Origin: Solirubrobacteraceae bacterium
Lineage (GTDB): Bacteria > Actinomycetota > Thermoleophilia > Solirubrobacterales > Solirubrobacteraceae
Reading direction: 5' to 3'
NCBI GenBank assembly: GCA_017882445.1
Contig: JADGPK010000020.1
Coordinates: 1-42,246, forward strand
DNA: 42,246 bases
In this document: piece by piece, positions 8,786-16,602 of the stretch
Layout of the letters: each line of letters begins with the position of its first letter
Numbering within the stretch: position 1 is the stretch's first letter
The notes under the pieces: model-generated
Databases searched by the model: none
Told to the model about the DNA's origin: nothing
The model's input: the letters and a program-made list of their open reading frames with translations, nothing else
Made by a program: the position numbers and the translations under genes

Positions 8786-9592
8786 ATGGTTCGCAGCGTG
8801 GCCGAGCGGGCATACTTCCCGACGAGGAACCTGCTGGAGGAAATCGGGGACATGATGATCCTCACGGGCAGGACGATCTCCTCGGCCCTGCGTCCGCCCT
8901 ACCCGTATGGCGGGGAGTTCGTCTCGCAGTTCCTGTTCGCGCTGCGGCTGTGCTGGTTTCCGCTGCTCATCTCCACGGTCGCCATCTGTTACGGGGCGCC
9001 CGGGTTGCAGGCGGCGAACTTCCTGACGATCTTCGGTGCGCTCGACCGCCTCGGCGGGTTCTTCATCCTCGCCTCCGTCCGTGAGATCGGCCCCAACGTG
9101 ACCGCGATCGTGCTGGCCGGGGTGGCGGGCACGGCGATCACGGCCGACCTGGGGGCTCGTAAGATCCGCGAGGAGCTCGACGCGCTTCAGGTGCTGGGCG
9201 TGGATCCGGTCAAGAACCTGGTCGTGCCGCGCTTCCTGGCGCTGATGGTCGTCACCGGCCTGTTCGACATCTACGCGCTGCTGTTCGGCATCTTCGGTGG
9301 GATCATCGCCGAGCTCGTCAACGGCCAGCCGTTGGGTCCGTTCTGGGCGACCCTGTTCGCGAACGCCTCCACCACCGACCTGTGGGGGTCGGTGCTGAAG
9401 ACGACGATCTTCGGGGCCATCATCGCGATCGTCTGCTGCTACAAGGGCATGACCGCCTCCGGGGGCGCCGAGGGTGTGGGCCGCGCGGTCAACCAGGCGG
9501 TGGTCGTCGCGTTCCTCGCGATCTTCTCGTTCGACTATGTGTTCACCCAGACGCTGCTGGCCACCCACCCGGGAATCCTGGTGATCAAGTAA
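8786..9592 (+). CDS. MlaE/YrbE-family lipid ABC permease, first copy
   Basis: A 268-residue integral membrane protein of the MlaE (YrbE, DUF140) family, the permease of Mla/Mce lipid transporters. Five or so hydrophobic helices are visible. The family's conserved cytoplasmic segment reads VREIGPNVTAIVLAGVAGTAITADLGARKIREELDAL in sequence order, followed by DPVKNLVVPR. I chose ATG 8786 because GAGGAGGGG lies 9 bases upstream; a longer frame from 8729 lacks such a site. It abuts the second permease with a TAATG overlap, so the two are translationally coupled. As in actinobacterial yrbEA/yrbEB pairs, the two would form a heterodimeric membrane core powered by the ATPase downstream. Confidence 0.92.
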   Translation: MVRSVAERAYFPTRNLLEEIGDMMILTGRTISSALRPPYPYGGEFVSQFLFALRLCWFPLLISTVAICYGAPGLQAANFLTIFGALDRLGGFFILASVREIGPNVTAIVLAGVAGTAITADLGARKIREELDALQVLGVDPVKNLVVPRFLALMVVTGLFDIYALLFGIFGGIIAELVNGQPLGPFWATLFANASTTDLWGSVLKTTIFGAIIAIVCCYKGMTASGGAEGVGRAVNQAVVVAFLAIFSFDYVFTQTLLATHPGILVIK

Positions 9593-10389
9593 TGAACGAA
9601 CTGCTGGCGCTGCCGCGCGAGTGGCTCGCGGCCACCGGCGAGATGGGCCGGTTCACCGGCAGCATCGTCCGCGACGTGTTCGGTCTGCGGGTGTTCCGCT
9701 TCTTCGGCGAGGCGCTGCGCCAGTCGGGGATCCTGATCCTCTCCTCGACGCTCATCATCTGGTCGCTGGTGTTCATCATCGGCCTGGAGTGCGGGATCGA
9801 GGGCGCGTACTTCACCGAGGCCCAGGGCGCGCCCGCCTACGCGGGCGTGTTCACCGCGTGGTGCGACCTGCGCGAGCTCGTGCCGTACGCGTTCGGCTAC
9901 ATGATGGCCGCGAAGGTCGGCACGGGCATCGTGGCCGAGCTCGGCGCGATGCGCATCTCTGATGAGATCGACGCGCTCGAGGTGATGGGGATCAACTCCG
10001 TGACCTTCCTGTGCGCGACGCGCCTGCTGGCCGCGTGGCTGGTGCTGCCGTTCATGTACCTGGCCGCGATCGGCGCCGGCTTCCTCGCCTCCTACATCGC
10101 GGTGGTGCAGCAGGTGGGGGCGGTCTCCTCAGGTGGCTACTTCCTGATCTTCTGGCAGTTCCAGAATCCGCCGGACTTCGTATACAGCCTGGTCAAGGCG
10201 ATGTTCATGGCCACCTCGATCGTGCTCGTGGGCTGCTACTACGGCTACAACGCCAGTGGCGGGCCCGTGGGCGTGGGCACCGCGACGGCCAAGTCGATGG
10301 TGCTCAACCTCGTGCTGGTGCACGTGATCGGCATGCTCGGCACCCAGATCTTCTGGGGCGCCAATCCTCGAGCTCCGATCGGAGGCTGA
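9592..10389 (+). CDS. MlaE/YrbE-family lipid ABC permease, second copy
   Basis: A 265-residue permease of the same family as its upstream neighbour, with the parallel motif AAKVGTGIVAELGAMRIS and a conserved EIDALEVMG segment. Membrane helices are seen around LRQSGILILSSTLIIWSLVF, the region after residue 140, and the C-terminal SMVLNLVLVHVIGMLG. Its ATG overlaps the stop codon of the first permease by one base (TAATG). Sequence divergence between the copies suggests an obligate heterodimer rather than a recent duplication. Five bases separate it from the ATPase gene. Confidence 0.92.
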   Translation: MNELLALPREWLAATGEMGRFTGSIVRDVFGLRVFRFFGEALRQSGILILSSTLIIWSLVFIIGLECGIEGAYFTEAQGAPAYAGVFTAWCDLRELVPYAFGYMMAAKVGTGIVAELGAMRISDEIDALEVMGINSVTFLCATRLLAAWLVLPFMYLAAIGAGFLASYIAVVQQVGAVSSGGYFLIFWQFQNPPDFVYSLVKAMFMATSIVLVGCYYGYNASGGPVGVGTATAKSMVLNLVLVHVIGMLGTQIFWGANPRAPIGG

Positions 10390-10394
10390 CTCGG

Positions 10395-11219
10395 ATGGCC
10401 GACGACAGACCGCCTCAGGAGGACGAGTTCAGCTTCCACACAGGGACCGTCCGCCCCTCGGAGGCCCCGGATGCGATCGAGTTCATCGACGTCCACAAGT
10501 CCTTTGGGCGCAACCACGTGCTGCGGGGCCTGAACATGTCGCTTCCGGAGGACAAGATCTCCATGATCCTCGGTCCTTCGGGCACGGGAAAGTCGGTCTG
10601 CATCAAGCACATCGTCGGGCTGCTCTATCCGGACGAGGGCGACGTGATCGTGCACGGCCGCTCGGTTCCGAGCCTGCCCGACGCTGAGCTGTTCGAGATG
10701 CGCAAGAAGTTCGGCGTCCTCTTCCAGGACGGCGCTCTGTTCGGCTCGATGAACCTCTACGACAACGTCGCCTTTCCCCTGCGCCAGCACACCGAGAAGA
10801 GCGAGGAGGAGATCGCCGAGATCGTGAACAGCCGTCTGCGCGAGGTCGGGCTGGGCGAGGCGAACGAGAAGATGCCCAACGAGCTCTCCGGCGGGATGCG
10901 AAAGCGGGCCGGGTTCGCGCGCGCGCTGGTGCTGGAACCCGACATCGTCCTGTTCGACGAGCCGGACTCGGGACTCGATCCGGTGCGCACCGCGCTCCTG
11001 TGCGAGCTGATCAAGGAGGTCCACGCCGAGAACGGCGGGTGCTACGTGGTCATCACGCACGACATCATGAGCGCGCGCCGCGTGGCCGAGCACATCTCGG
11101 TGCTGTGGAAGGGACGGATCGTCGAGTCCGGTCCCGCGCAGGATCTGTTCGCATCAGAAAACCCGTTCGTGCGCCAGTTCCTCTCCGGCGAGTCGACCGG
11201 ACCCCTCGGAATGGAGTGA
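10395..11219 (+). CDS. ABC ATPase of the MlaF/Mkl type
   Basis: A 274-residue ATP-binding subunit. After an acidic leader of about 30 residues come Walker A (GPSGTGKS), a Q-loop (VLFQDGALFGSM), the signature LSGGMRKRAGFARAL, Walker B (IVLFDEPDSGLDP) and the switch histidine (VVITHD). The GGMRKR form of the signature and DSGLDPV are typical of MlaF and mycobacterial Mkl, which drive Mla/Mce lipid transport. It directly follows the two MlaE permeases. The start ATG at 10395 is set by the 5-base gap after the permease stop. No MCE-domain substrate protein follows; a large RND transporter does. Confidence 0.93.
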   Translation: MADDRPPQEDEFSFHTGTVRPSEAPDAIEFIDVHKSFGRNHVLRGLNMSLPEDKISMILGPSGTGKSVCIKHIVGLLYPDEGDVIVHGRSVPSLPDAELFEMRKKFGVLFQDGALFGSMNLYDNVAFPLRQHTEKSEEEIAEIVNSRLREVGLGEANEKMPNELSGGMRKRAGFARALVLEPDIVLFDEPDSGLDPVRTALLCELIKEVHAENGGCYVVITHDIMSARRVAEHISVLWKGRIVESGPAQDLFASENPFVRQFLSGESTGPLGME

Positions 11220-11259
11220 GCGGGCGCGCTGGGCATGCGGGCGGGGCTGGCCTTCGCCC

Positions 11260-13920
11260 GTGAACGCATCAGCACTCCTCGCAGCCGTGGCGGGCGGCGC
11301 GGCCAGGCGCCCGCGGCTCGTGCTCGCGCTCGCCGTGGTGCTCGGGCTGGGGGGGGCGGCGCTCGCGCTGAGGCTGCGCCCGACGGCGGCCGCGAACACG
11401 TTCGTCTCGAGCTCGAGCTCCGACTACCGGGCCACCCAGCGCTTCTATCGGGGCTTCGGCGAAGAGCCGATCGCGGTGCTGGTGAAGGGCAGCCTGCAGC
11501 AGCTCGTGCTCAGCTCCGACGTCGACCGGCTGCTTGGACTGGAGGGCTGCCTGTCGGGCAACGTCCCGGCCGCCTCGCTCGCCGCGGAGGGTGGGGCAAA
11601 CGGGCCGTGCGGGGCGCTGGCGCGAGCCAAGACGGTGAAGGTGGTGTTCGGCCCCGGCACGTTCATCAACGAGGCCGCCGGGCAGATCGACGAACAGCTC
11701 AGCTCCCAGACCCGCCAGGCCCAGGCGCAGGCCAAGCAGGCTGAACAGGCGGTCACCCGCGCGGCGCTCGCCCGCGGGCTCTCGCCCGCCCAGGCGCACA
11801 AGCTCGGCCGGCAGGCGAGCAGGATCACGATCGTCCGCTTCCAGGAGGGGCTGGTGAAGCTCGCGCTCCAATACGGGCTGACCTCGCAGCCGAGCATCGA
11901 CGACGCCAACTTCGTATCGGCGCTCGTGTTCGACTCGAAAAAGCCGGCGGGCACGCCCAAGCAGCGCTTCGCCTACCTGTTCCCCAACCGCGACGCCGCG
12001 CTGGTGTCGGTTCGGATGAAGGCGGGCCTCTCCGAAGCACAGCGGACGAGGACGATCGGGCTCATCCGCCAGGCCGTCGAAATGCCGCAGTGGCGCCTGC
12101 AGCACGGCGGGTCCTATCTGCTCACGGGCGAGCCTGTGATCGTCGCCGAACTGACCAGCTCGATCACGCACTCGATCGAGCTGCTGCTGATCGCCGTCCT
12201 GCTCGTGATGGCGGCGACGCTCGGCCTGATCTTCCTCGGGAGTCCGCGCCTGCTTCCGCTGGCGCTGGCGATGCTCGCCGCCGCGATCACGTTCGGGGCG
12301 CTCTCCGCGGTGGGCGCGTCGCTGACGATGGCCTCGATCGCCGTGCTGCCGGTGCTCGTCGGGCTGGCGGTCGACTACGCGATCCAGTTCCAGTCGCGCA
12401 TCGGTGAGACGTTCGAGCGCCAGGCAGAAGGCGCCGGCGAGAGCGGGGCGGGCACGCCGGAGCTGATCGCGCGCGCCGCGGCCCTCGGTGCGCCGACGAT
12501 CGCTACGGCCGGCGCGGCCAGCGCGGCGGCGATGCTCGTGCTGCTGCTCTCGCCCGTGCCGATGGTTCGCGGATTCGGCGTGCTGCTGTGCGTCGGGGTG
12601 GTGATCGCGCTGGTGTGCGCGCTCACGGCGGGCGCTGCCGCGCTCGCGCTCGGCGGACGGGGAGGCGAACCGAGGATCGTGGCCGCGCGGATGGCGGCGC
12701 TGGGATCCGCGTGGCGCGGTGCGCGCGAGTTGCTCGCCGAGAACCCGCTCACCCGCCTGGTGATGAGCGTCGCGCTGGGGGTGGCGGTGCGCCGCCCGGG
12801 GCGCGTTCTGTGCGTCGGGCTGGCGCTCGCGGCGCTCGGCTGGGGGCTCGACACCCAGACCAGGGTCGAGACCGACATCACCAAGCTCGTCCCGCATAGC
12901 CTGAGCTCGCTCGAGGCCCTGAGCGCGCTCGAGCGGACCACCGGCGTGGGCGGCGAAATCGACCTGATGGTCTCCGGGAGGAATGTGGCCGAGCCCGCGA
13001 CGATCGAATGGATGAGCTCCTACCAGAGCGCGGTGCTCGCTCGTTTCGGATACAGCTCCGCGCGGGGCTGCGGCAAGGCGCGACTGTGTCCGGCGTTCTC
13101 GCTGCCCGACCTGTTCCCCGGTCACGGGACCGGCTCCTCCACCGCGAGCAAGCTCTCCGCGCAGACCGTGCGCGGCATGCTGAGCGTGATCCCGCCGTAT
13201 TTCTCCCAGGACGTGATCACTCCTGACAGGCGCGTGGCCACCCTGGCGTTTGGCATTCGCCTGATGGGGCTCGACCAGCAGCAGCGGCTGATCGATGAGA
13301 TGGGCTCGAGCCTGCACCCGCCGCCCGGCGTGAGCGCCCGTCTCGTCGGCCTGCCCGTGCTCGCGGCTCGATCGGGCTCGCAGGTGGCCGACCCCTGGCG
13401 GCGTCTGGAGACGCTGCTCGCAGGTATCGCGGCGGTCGCCCTCGTGCTTCTGCTCGCCTTCCGCGGCGACAGACGCCGGGCGCTCGCCCCGCTGGTCCCG
13501 ATCGTGCTCGCCACAGGCTGGTCGGCGCTGATCCTGTTCGCGGTGAGGGTGCCGCTGAACCCGATGTCGGTGACGCTCGGCGCGCTGGTGATCGCGCTCT
13601 CCACGGAGTTCAGCGTGCTTCTGTCCGAGCGCCACCGTCAGGAGCGTCTGGCGGGATACGACACGATCGAGGCGCTGCGCAGAAGCTACCGCCGCACGGG
13701 CGCCGCGGTGGCGGCGTCGGGCGCGACGGCCATCGCGGGTTTCGGCGTGCTGGCGCTGTCTGACATCCGCATGCTCCGCGACTTCGGCCTGGTCACGCTG
13801 ATCGACCTGAGCGTCTCGCTGATCGGCGTGCTGGTGGCGCTCCCGGCGGCGCTCGTAATCGCGGGCACGGCCGCCGAAGGCGGGGCTCGGAGGGCTGGGC
13901 CAGGCCATGAGCCGGCCTGA
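11260..13920 (+). CDS. RND superfamily transporter, MMPL type
   Basis: An 886-residue transporter made of two repeats. Each has one N-terminal membrane helix (about 17-37 and 500-520), a large extracytoplasmic domain and a block of five helices. Each block carries the family helix with a charged residue (PVLVGLAVDYAIQFQSRI in the first; ALVIALSTEFSVLLSERH in the second, with Glu in place of Asp). The layout matches MMPL/HpnN proteins that move lipids, hopanoids or glycolipids with the proton gradient. The first periplasmic domain has an Ala/Gln-rich coiled-coil-like stretch near residues 145-185. GTG 11260 starts 40 bases after the ATPase, so this is probably one operon. Substrate unknown, most likely a lipid. 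Confidence 0.88.
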   Translation: MNASALLAAVAGGAARRPRLVLALAVVLGLGGAALALRLRPTAAANTFVSSSSSDYRATQRFYRGFGEEPIAVLVKGSLQQLVLSSDVDRLLGLEGCLSGNVPAASLAAEGGANGPCGALARAKTVKVVFGPGTFINEAAGQIDEQLSSQTRQAQAQAKQAEQAVTRAALARGLSPAQAHKLGRQASRITIVRFQEGLVKLALQYGLTSQPSIDDANFVSALVFDSKKPAGTPKQRFAYLFPNRDAALVSVRMKAGLSEAQRTRTIGLIRQAVEMPQWRLQHGGSYLLTGEPVIVAELTSSITHSIELLLIAVLLVMAATLGLIFLGSPRLLPLALAMLAAAITFGALSAVGASLTMASIAVLPVLVGLAVDYAIQFQSRIGETFERQAEGAGESGAGTPELIARAAALGAPTIATAGAASAAAMLVLLLSPVPMVRGFGVLLCVGVVIALVCALTAGAAALALGGRGGEPRIVAARMAALGSAWRGARELLAENPLTRLVMSVALGVAVRRPGRVLCVGLALAALGWGLDTQTRVETDITKLVPHSLSSLEALSALERTTGVGGEIDLMVSGRNVAEPATIEWMSSYQSAVLARFGYSSARGCGKARLCPAFSLPDLFPGHGTGSSTASKLSAQTVRGMLSVIPPYFSQDVITPDRRVATLAFGIRLMGLDQQQRLIDEMGSSLHPPPGVSARLVGLPVLAARSGSQVADPWRRLETLLAGIAAVALVLLLAFRGDRRRALAPLVPIVLATGWSALILFAVRVPLNPMSVTLGALVIALSTEFSVLLSERHRQERLAGYDTIEALRRSYRRTGAAVAASGATAIAGFGVLALSDIRMLRDFGLVTLIDLSVSLIGVLVALPAALVIAGTAAEGGARRAGPGHEPA

Positions 13921-14638
13921 GCGCCCCTCGCACGACGACGAGCGCGGCGCGGATCGGGCGGCGGGCAGCAGCGGCGGGCAGCAGCGCCCCGCGGGTCCTC
14001 ACAGCCCCAGGTATGGACGCTACGTCGGGGTGCTCGGGCTCCTGGCGCTCGTGCTGATCACGATCAACACGGCGCTCACCAAGCCCAACGGCGCCACCGG
14101 CATCCCGCCGGGCGCGCCGCTCGCGCCGTTCGCCGTGCCACTGGCGTCCGGCGGGCTGAGCGGCGACGCGGATGTCGCCACGCGCCCGGATCAGGGCTCG
14201 GCGGGACGCGTCCCGGCCTGTTCGCTGCGCGGAGCGCAGATCCTCAACATATGCCAGCTGTATGAAAGGGGTCCGGTGGTGCTCGCGCTGTTCGTCGACG
14301 CGGGCGCCTGCCCAGGCGTTCTCAGCGACCTGCAGGCGCTCGCGCCCGCATTCCCGGGCGTGGGCTTCGCGGCCGTGGCGATCAAGGGCGACCGTGGGCC
14401 GTTACGCGGGCTGATGCGCTCACGTGGCCTCACGCTTCCGGTGGGCATCGACGCCGACGGGGCGCTCGCGGTGCTCTACAAGGTGGCGAGCTGCCCCCAG
14501 GTGACCTTCGCCTATCCCGGCGGGGTCGTTCAGAGCCGGGCGCTGCTTCGACGTGTGTCGCTGGCGAGCCTGCGCGTCCGCGTCAGCGAGCTGGTGGCGG
14601 CGTCGCGGGCCCGCGGATGGCGGGGGCCGGCTGGGTGA
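13907..14638 (+). CDS. Membrane-anchored thioredoxin-fold protein
   Basis: A 243-residue protein with a charged 40-residue N-terminus, one membrane helix (YVGVLGLLALVLITINTAL) and an outer domain shaped like AhpC/TlpA redoxins. A strand (GPVVLALFVDAG) leads to a single Cys in ACPGVLSDLQAL, then LPVGIDADGALAVLYKVASCPQVTFAYPGG with the cis-Pro-like turn. A normal TlpA would have CxxC at the first position; here only one Cys is present, and a second occurs near the cis-Pro turn. It may act as a peroxiredoxin-like or purely structural domain. It overlaps the RND gene by 14 bases and is therefore coupled to the lipid-transport operon. Confidence 0.75.
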   Translation: MSRPERPSHDDERGADRAAGSSGGQQRPAGPHSPRYGRYVGVLGLLALVLITINTALTKPNGATGIPPGAPLAPFAVPLASGGLSGDADVATRPDQGSAGRVPACSLRGAQILNICQLYERGPVVLALFVDAGACPGVLSDLQALAPAFPGVGFAAVAIKGDRGPLRGLMRSRGLTLPVGIDADGALAVLYKVASCPQVTFAYPGGVVQSRALLRRVSLASLRVRVSELVAASRARGWRGPAG

Positions 14639-15300
14639 GCGACGCGACTGGGCCCGAGGTCGGCTGGCGTGCACGCGAGGTGGAGGAGGAGCTACCCGCG
14701 CTGCGTCTCCTGACGCTGGAGGTGCACGTCGCCCGCCGGGAGTCGCTCACCGGTGCCTCGCCGCCGGACATCGAGGGACGGCTGCGCGAACTGTCCAACA
14801 AGTTTCGCGGCGCTCGCGCGGTGGGGATCAGACGCGAGCCCGTTCCCGCCGCCTACCGCATCTTCTTTCGACACATCGGCCTCGATCCCGACGTGGTGCG
14901 TACGCCGATCGAGGAGGCGGTGCTCGAGCGGATGCTGCGCGGCGGCTTTCTGACGGGCGGCCTGCTGGCGGACGTGCTCCTGATCGCACTGACGGATACG
15001 GCTGTGCCGGTGTGGGCGCTCGACACGGCGTCGCTGGACGGACCGCTCGGCATACGTCCCAGCCGCGAGGACGAGCGGCTGGGACGCTCCACCGACGCGC
15101 CGATCCTGCCCGCGGGACGCCTCGTCGTCGCGGACTCAGCGGCGGCGATCGCGATCCTGTTCGGCGAGCTTGCCCCCGGCCACGCGGCGGGCGCGGACAC
15201 GCGCCGCCTTACGCTCTTCGCGGTCCAGGTGGCCGGCGTGCCGACGCTCTACGCCGAAGAGGCGCTGTGGTCCTGCCGCGCGGCGCTCGAGTCGCGGTGA
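14635..15300 (+). CDS. B3/4-domain protein (PheRS beta editing-domain fold)
   Basis: A 221-residue protein starting at GTG 14635, whose GTGA overlaps the upstream stop. It matches the B3/B4 domain found in the editing module of phenylalanyl-tRNA synthetase beta chains and in stand-alone proteins: RREPVPAAYRIFFRHIGLDPD, then RTPIEEAVLERMLRGGF, VPVWALDTASLDGPLGIR, the LVVADSAAAIAILFG segment and VQVAGVP. Stand-alone copies are often assumed to hydrolyse mischarged tRNA or free adducts, but few have been tested. Its place at the end of the transporter operon is not explained by that role. The domain call is good; function is open. Confidence 0.75.
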   Translation: MSDATGPEVGWRAREVEEELPALRLLTLEVHVARRESLTGASPPDIEGRLRELSNKFRGARAVGIRREPVPAAYRIFFRHIGLDPDVVRTPIEEAVLERMLRGGFLTGGLLADVLLIALTDTAVPVWALDTASLDGPLGIRPSREDERLGRSTDAPILPAGRLVVADSAAAIAILFGELAPGHAAGADTRRLTLFAVQVAGVPTLYAEEALWSCRAALESR

Positions 15301-15354
15301 GCGTCCCGGCGCGGTGCGGCGCGGGTCAGCCCGGCGCGGTCCGCGCGGGCGTTG

Positions 15355-15360
15355 TAGAAT
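15355..15360 (+). promoter_or_regulatory. Putative -10 element of the coiled-coil protein gene
   Basis: TAGAAT, the same hexamer used at vapB, lies 32 bases before the GTG at 15393 in an otherwise GC-rich gap. It suggests a separate promoter after the B3/4 gene. No -35 match is visible. Confidence 0.4.
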
Positions 15361-15392
15361 CGTCGTCTCCGGTCTGCCGGGAGGAGTGGGTT

Positions 15393-15971
15393 GTGGCCCA
15401 GGATGAGCAGCAGTTGGTCGATCTAGGCGCTCCAGAGGGCACCTGGTTCGCCGTTCGCGCGCGCGGCTGTGGTGAGCGTGAGCGGGTTCTCGACGATCGA
15501 GCTCGCTGTGCCGAACGGGCGGCGAGGGGCTCGCTGAAGACCCAGATCGCGATGCTCGAGCGGGAGCTCTCGGGCATCCTCGTCGACACCTTCCCGCACA
15601 TCTCTGCGCCGCGCGGGGACAGCGAGCGCTTCTCGCGCGGCCCCCGCCTGCTCGACCTCGCCGAGCTCGAGCGCTCGCGCGATCGCCTCGTGGGCCGCGT
15701 AGCGGAGCTGCGCGGGCTCGCGGCGGCACGCGTCGAACATGAGCGCCGCGCGCGCGAGCAGCTCGAGCGTATGAGGCTCGAGCCCGGCCGCTACAAGTTC
15801 GTGCGCCTACCGGTCAAAGATCTGGGCCAGGGCGGATGCGGCGTCTGGGAGGTCCGCCCGCGCCTGGGTCTGATCGGCATGCTCGCCGGCTGGTGGCAGC
15901 TCAAGCTCTCGTCAGGCTGTCCGTTACCCAGGGGGTCGCGCTCCAAGCGCGACCCCGCTCAGAGCAGCTGA
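15393..15971 (+). CDS. Coiled-coil protein of unknown function
   Basis: A 192-residue protein starting at GTG 15393, with GGGAGGAG about 6 bases upstream. I do not recognise it. The middle (about 50-135) is highly charged and helical, with heptad-like Leu/Arg/Glu spacing (ERSRDRLVGRVAELRGLAAARVEHERRAREQLERM in sequence order), and is likely a coiled coil. The end has a globular patch (YKFVRLPVKDLGQGGCGVWEVRPRLG) and a Trp-rich hydrophobic helix (LIGMLAGWWQLKLSSG). No signal peptide is seen. Its last 71 bases overlap the 3' end of the convergent IHF-like gene, and the shared DNA holds a perfect hairpin that sets its final residues. Probably cytoplasmic; role unknown. Confidence 0.65.
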   Translation: MAQDEQQLVDLGAPEGTWFAVRARGCGERERVLDDRARCAERAARGSLKTQIAMLERELSGILVDTFPHISAPRGDSERFSRGPRLLDLAELERSRDRLVGRVAELRGLAAARVEHERRAREQLERMRLEPGRYKFVRLPVKDLGQGGCGVWEVRPRLGLIGMLAGWWQLKLSSGCPLPRGSRSKRDPAQSS

Positions 15972-16278
15972 GCATCGCCGCGAGCGTGTGTCGCTGGCGG
16001 TCGGTCATCGAGCCGACGGTCTTCTTCTCGGACATCGGGATCTGCGCCAGGAACTTGCGGCAGCGAGTCTGACCCCAGCGGCGCTGGCTCATCAGCAGGT
16101 CCGCCACGGCCATGCTCTCGGCCTCCCAGGGGCAATCGAGGATCACCTCGGCGACCGGGAGCTCGCCCATCGCCACCAGCCGCTTCAGCTCGGCACGGGC
16201 GAGTCGAACCTTGTTGGCGCGCTCCAGGGCGCGCATGTACTGAGGACGGGCAGGGACAATCATCGCAGTCGCGTTCAT
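15901..16278 (-). CDS. Actinobacterial IHF-like nucleoid protein (mIHF/sIHF family)
   Basis: A 125-residue protein whose core (residues about 14-103) follows the actinobacterial integration-host-factor pattern: ALERANKVRLARAELKR (long N-terminal helix), PVAEVI, the VADLLMSQRRWGQTRCRKFL helix-two-turn-helix (LLESLPGVGKVRAKQIM in Streptomyces sIHF, from memory) and SEKKTVGSMTDRQRHTL. Such proteins bind DNA without strong sequence preference, shape the nucleoid and support phage integration and replication. ATG 16278 has GGGGGAG about 9 bases upstream. The last 22 residues lie beyond the normal family end and are encoded across a perfect hairpin. In many actinobacteria mIHF sits beside gmk; here it does not. 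Confidence 0.82.
   Translation of the reverse strand: MNATAMIVPARPQYMRALERANKVRLARAELKRLVAMGELPVAEVILDCPWEAESMAVADLLMSQRRWGQTRCRKFLAQIPMSEKKTVGSMTDRQRHTLAAMLSCSERGRAWSATPWVTDSLTRA
15932..15956. terminator. Perfect hairpin inside overlapping gene ends
   Basis: GGGGTCGCGCT and AGCGCGACCCC form an 11-bp perfect stem with a 3-base loop. It lies inside the last codons of both the forward coiled-coil gene and the reverse IHF-like gene. No T tract follows on either strand. In GC-rich actinobacteria such stems may still act as U-less terminators. A bidirectional terminator shared by the convergent genes is the simplest reading. Confidence 0.55.
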
Positions 16279-16297
16279 TTGTGCGTTCTCCCCCTCG

Positions 16298-16320
16298 CCG
16301 CCGCGGGGCTCGCGCGGCGG
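16298..16320 (-). promoter_or_regulatory. Promoter-leader region of the IHF-like gene, with hairpin
   Basis: CCGCCGCG and CGCGGCGG form an 8-bp stem around a 7-base loop, 20-42 bases before the IHF-like start codon on its transcript. An AT-rich patch (TTTTTATCGATA, 16337-16348) just beyond it is the likely promoter. The wider gap 16279-16602 holds these elements, the terminator at 16568-16598 and a C-rich run near 16405-16415, but no convincing gene. Confidence 0.35.
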
Positions 16321-16567
16321 GCAACATGCTTGCTGGTTTTTATCGATACGCGCCCGTCATGGCCGTGGAAAATCCATCCGCAGCTCGCGGTTCTTCCGCC
16401 ATACCACCCCCCCCTTCCAACATCCACGCGGGGCAAATCCCAAACGGTCATCTGGAGCGCAGAGGGAAGCTACGCGAGGACGGGGCCTTCGGTCAACTGT
16501 GGGCCCGCGCTTCGTTCGCTAGAAGCGACCTTTTTCGTTGGCGCAGGCACTTGTGAAGAAATGGACA

Positions 16568-16598
16568 AGTTCTGCGCGCGCCGCACGCGGGCAGAACT
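16568..16598 (-). terminator. Terminator of the alpha-oxoamine synthase gene
   Basis: On the reverse strand AGTTCTGC and GCAGAACT form an 8-bp stem around a GC-rich loop that can itself pair. It starts 4 bases after the stop codon at 16603, and the transcript then runs into TGTCCATTTCTTC, a weak T-rich tail. Confidence 0.6.
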
Positions 16599-16602
16599 GC
16601 GA

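Noticed and set aside
11269-13908. An 879-codon open frame opposite the RND transporter gene
   Set aside because: The forward frame shows clear membrane helices and family motifs; the reverse product is a His/Arg/Glu-rich low-complexity chain.
8786-15971. A complete mce operon
   Set aside because: Permeases and ATPase are present but no protein with an MCE domain is encoded in the window.
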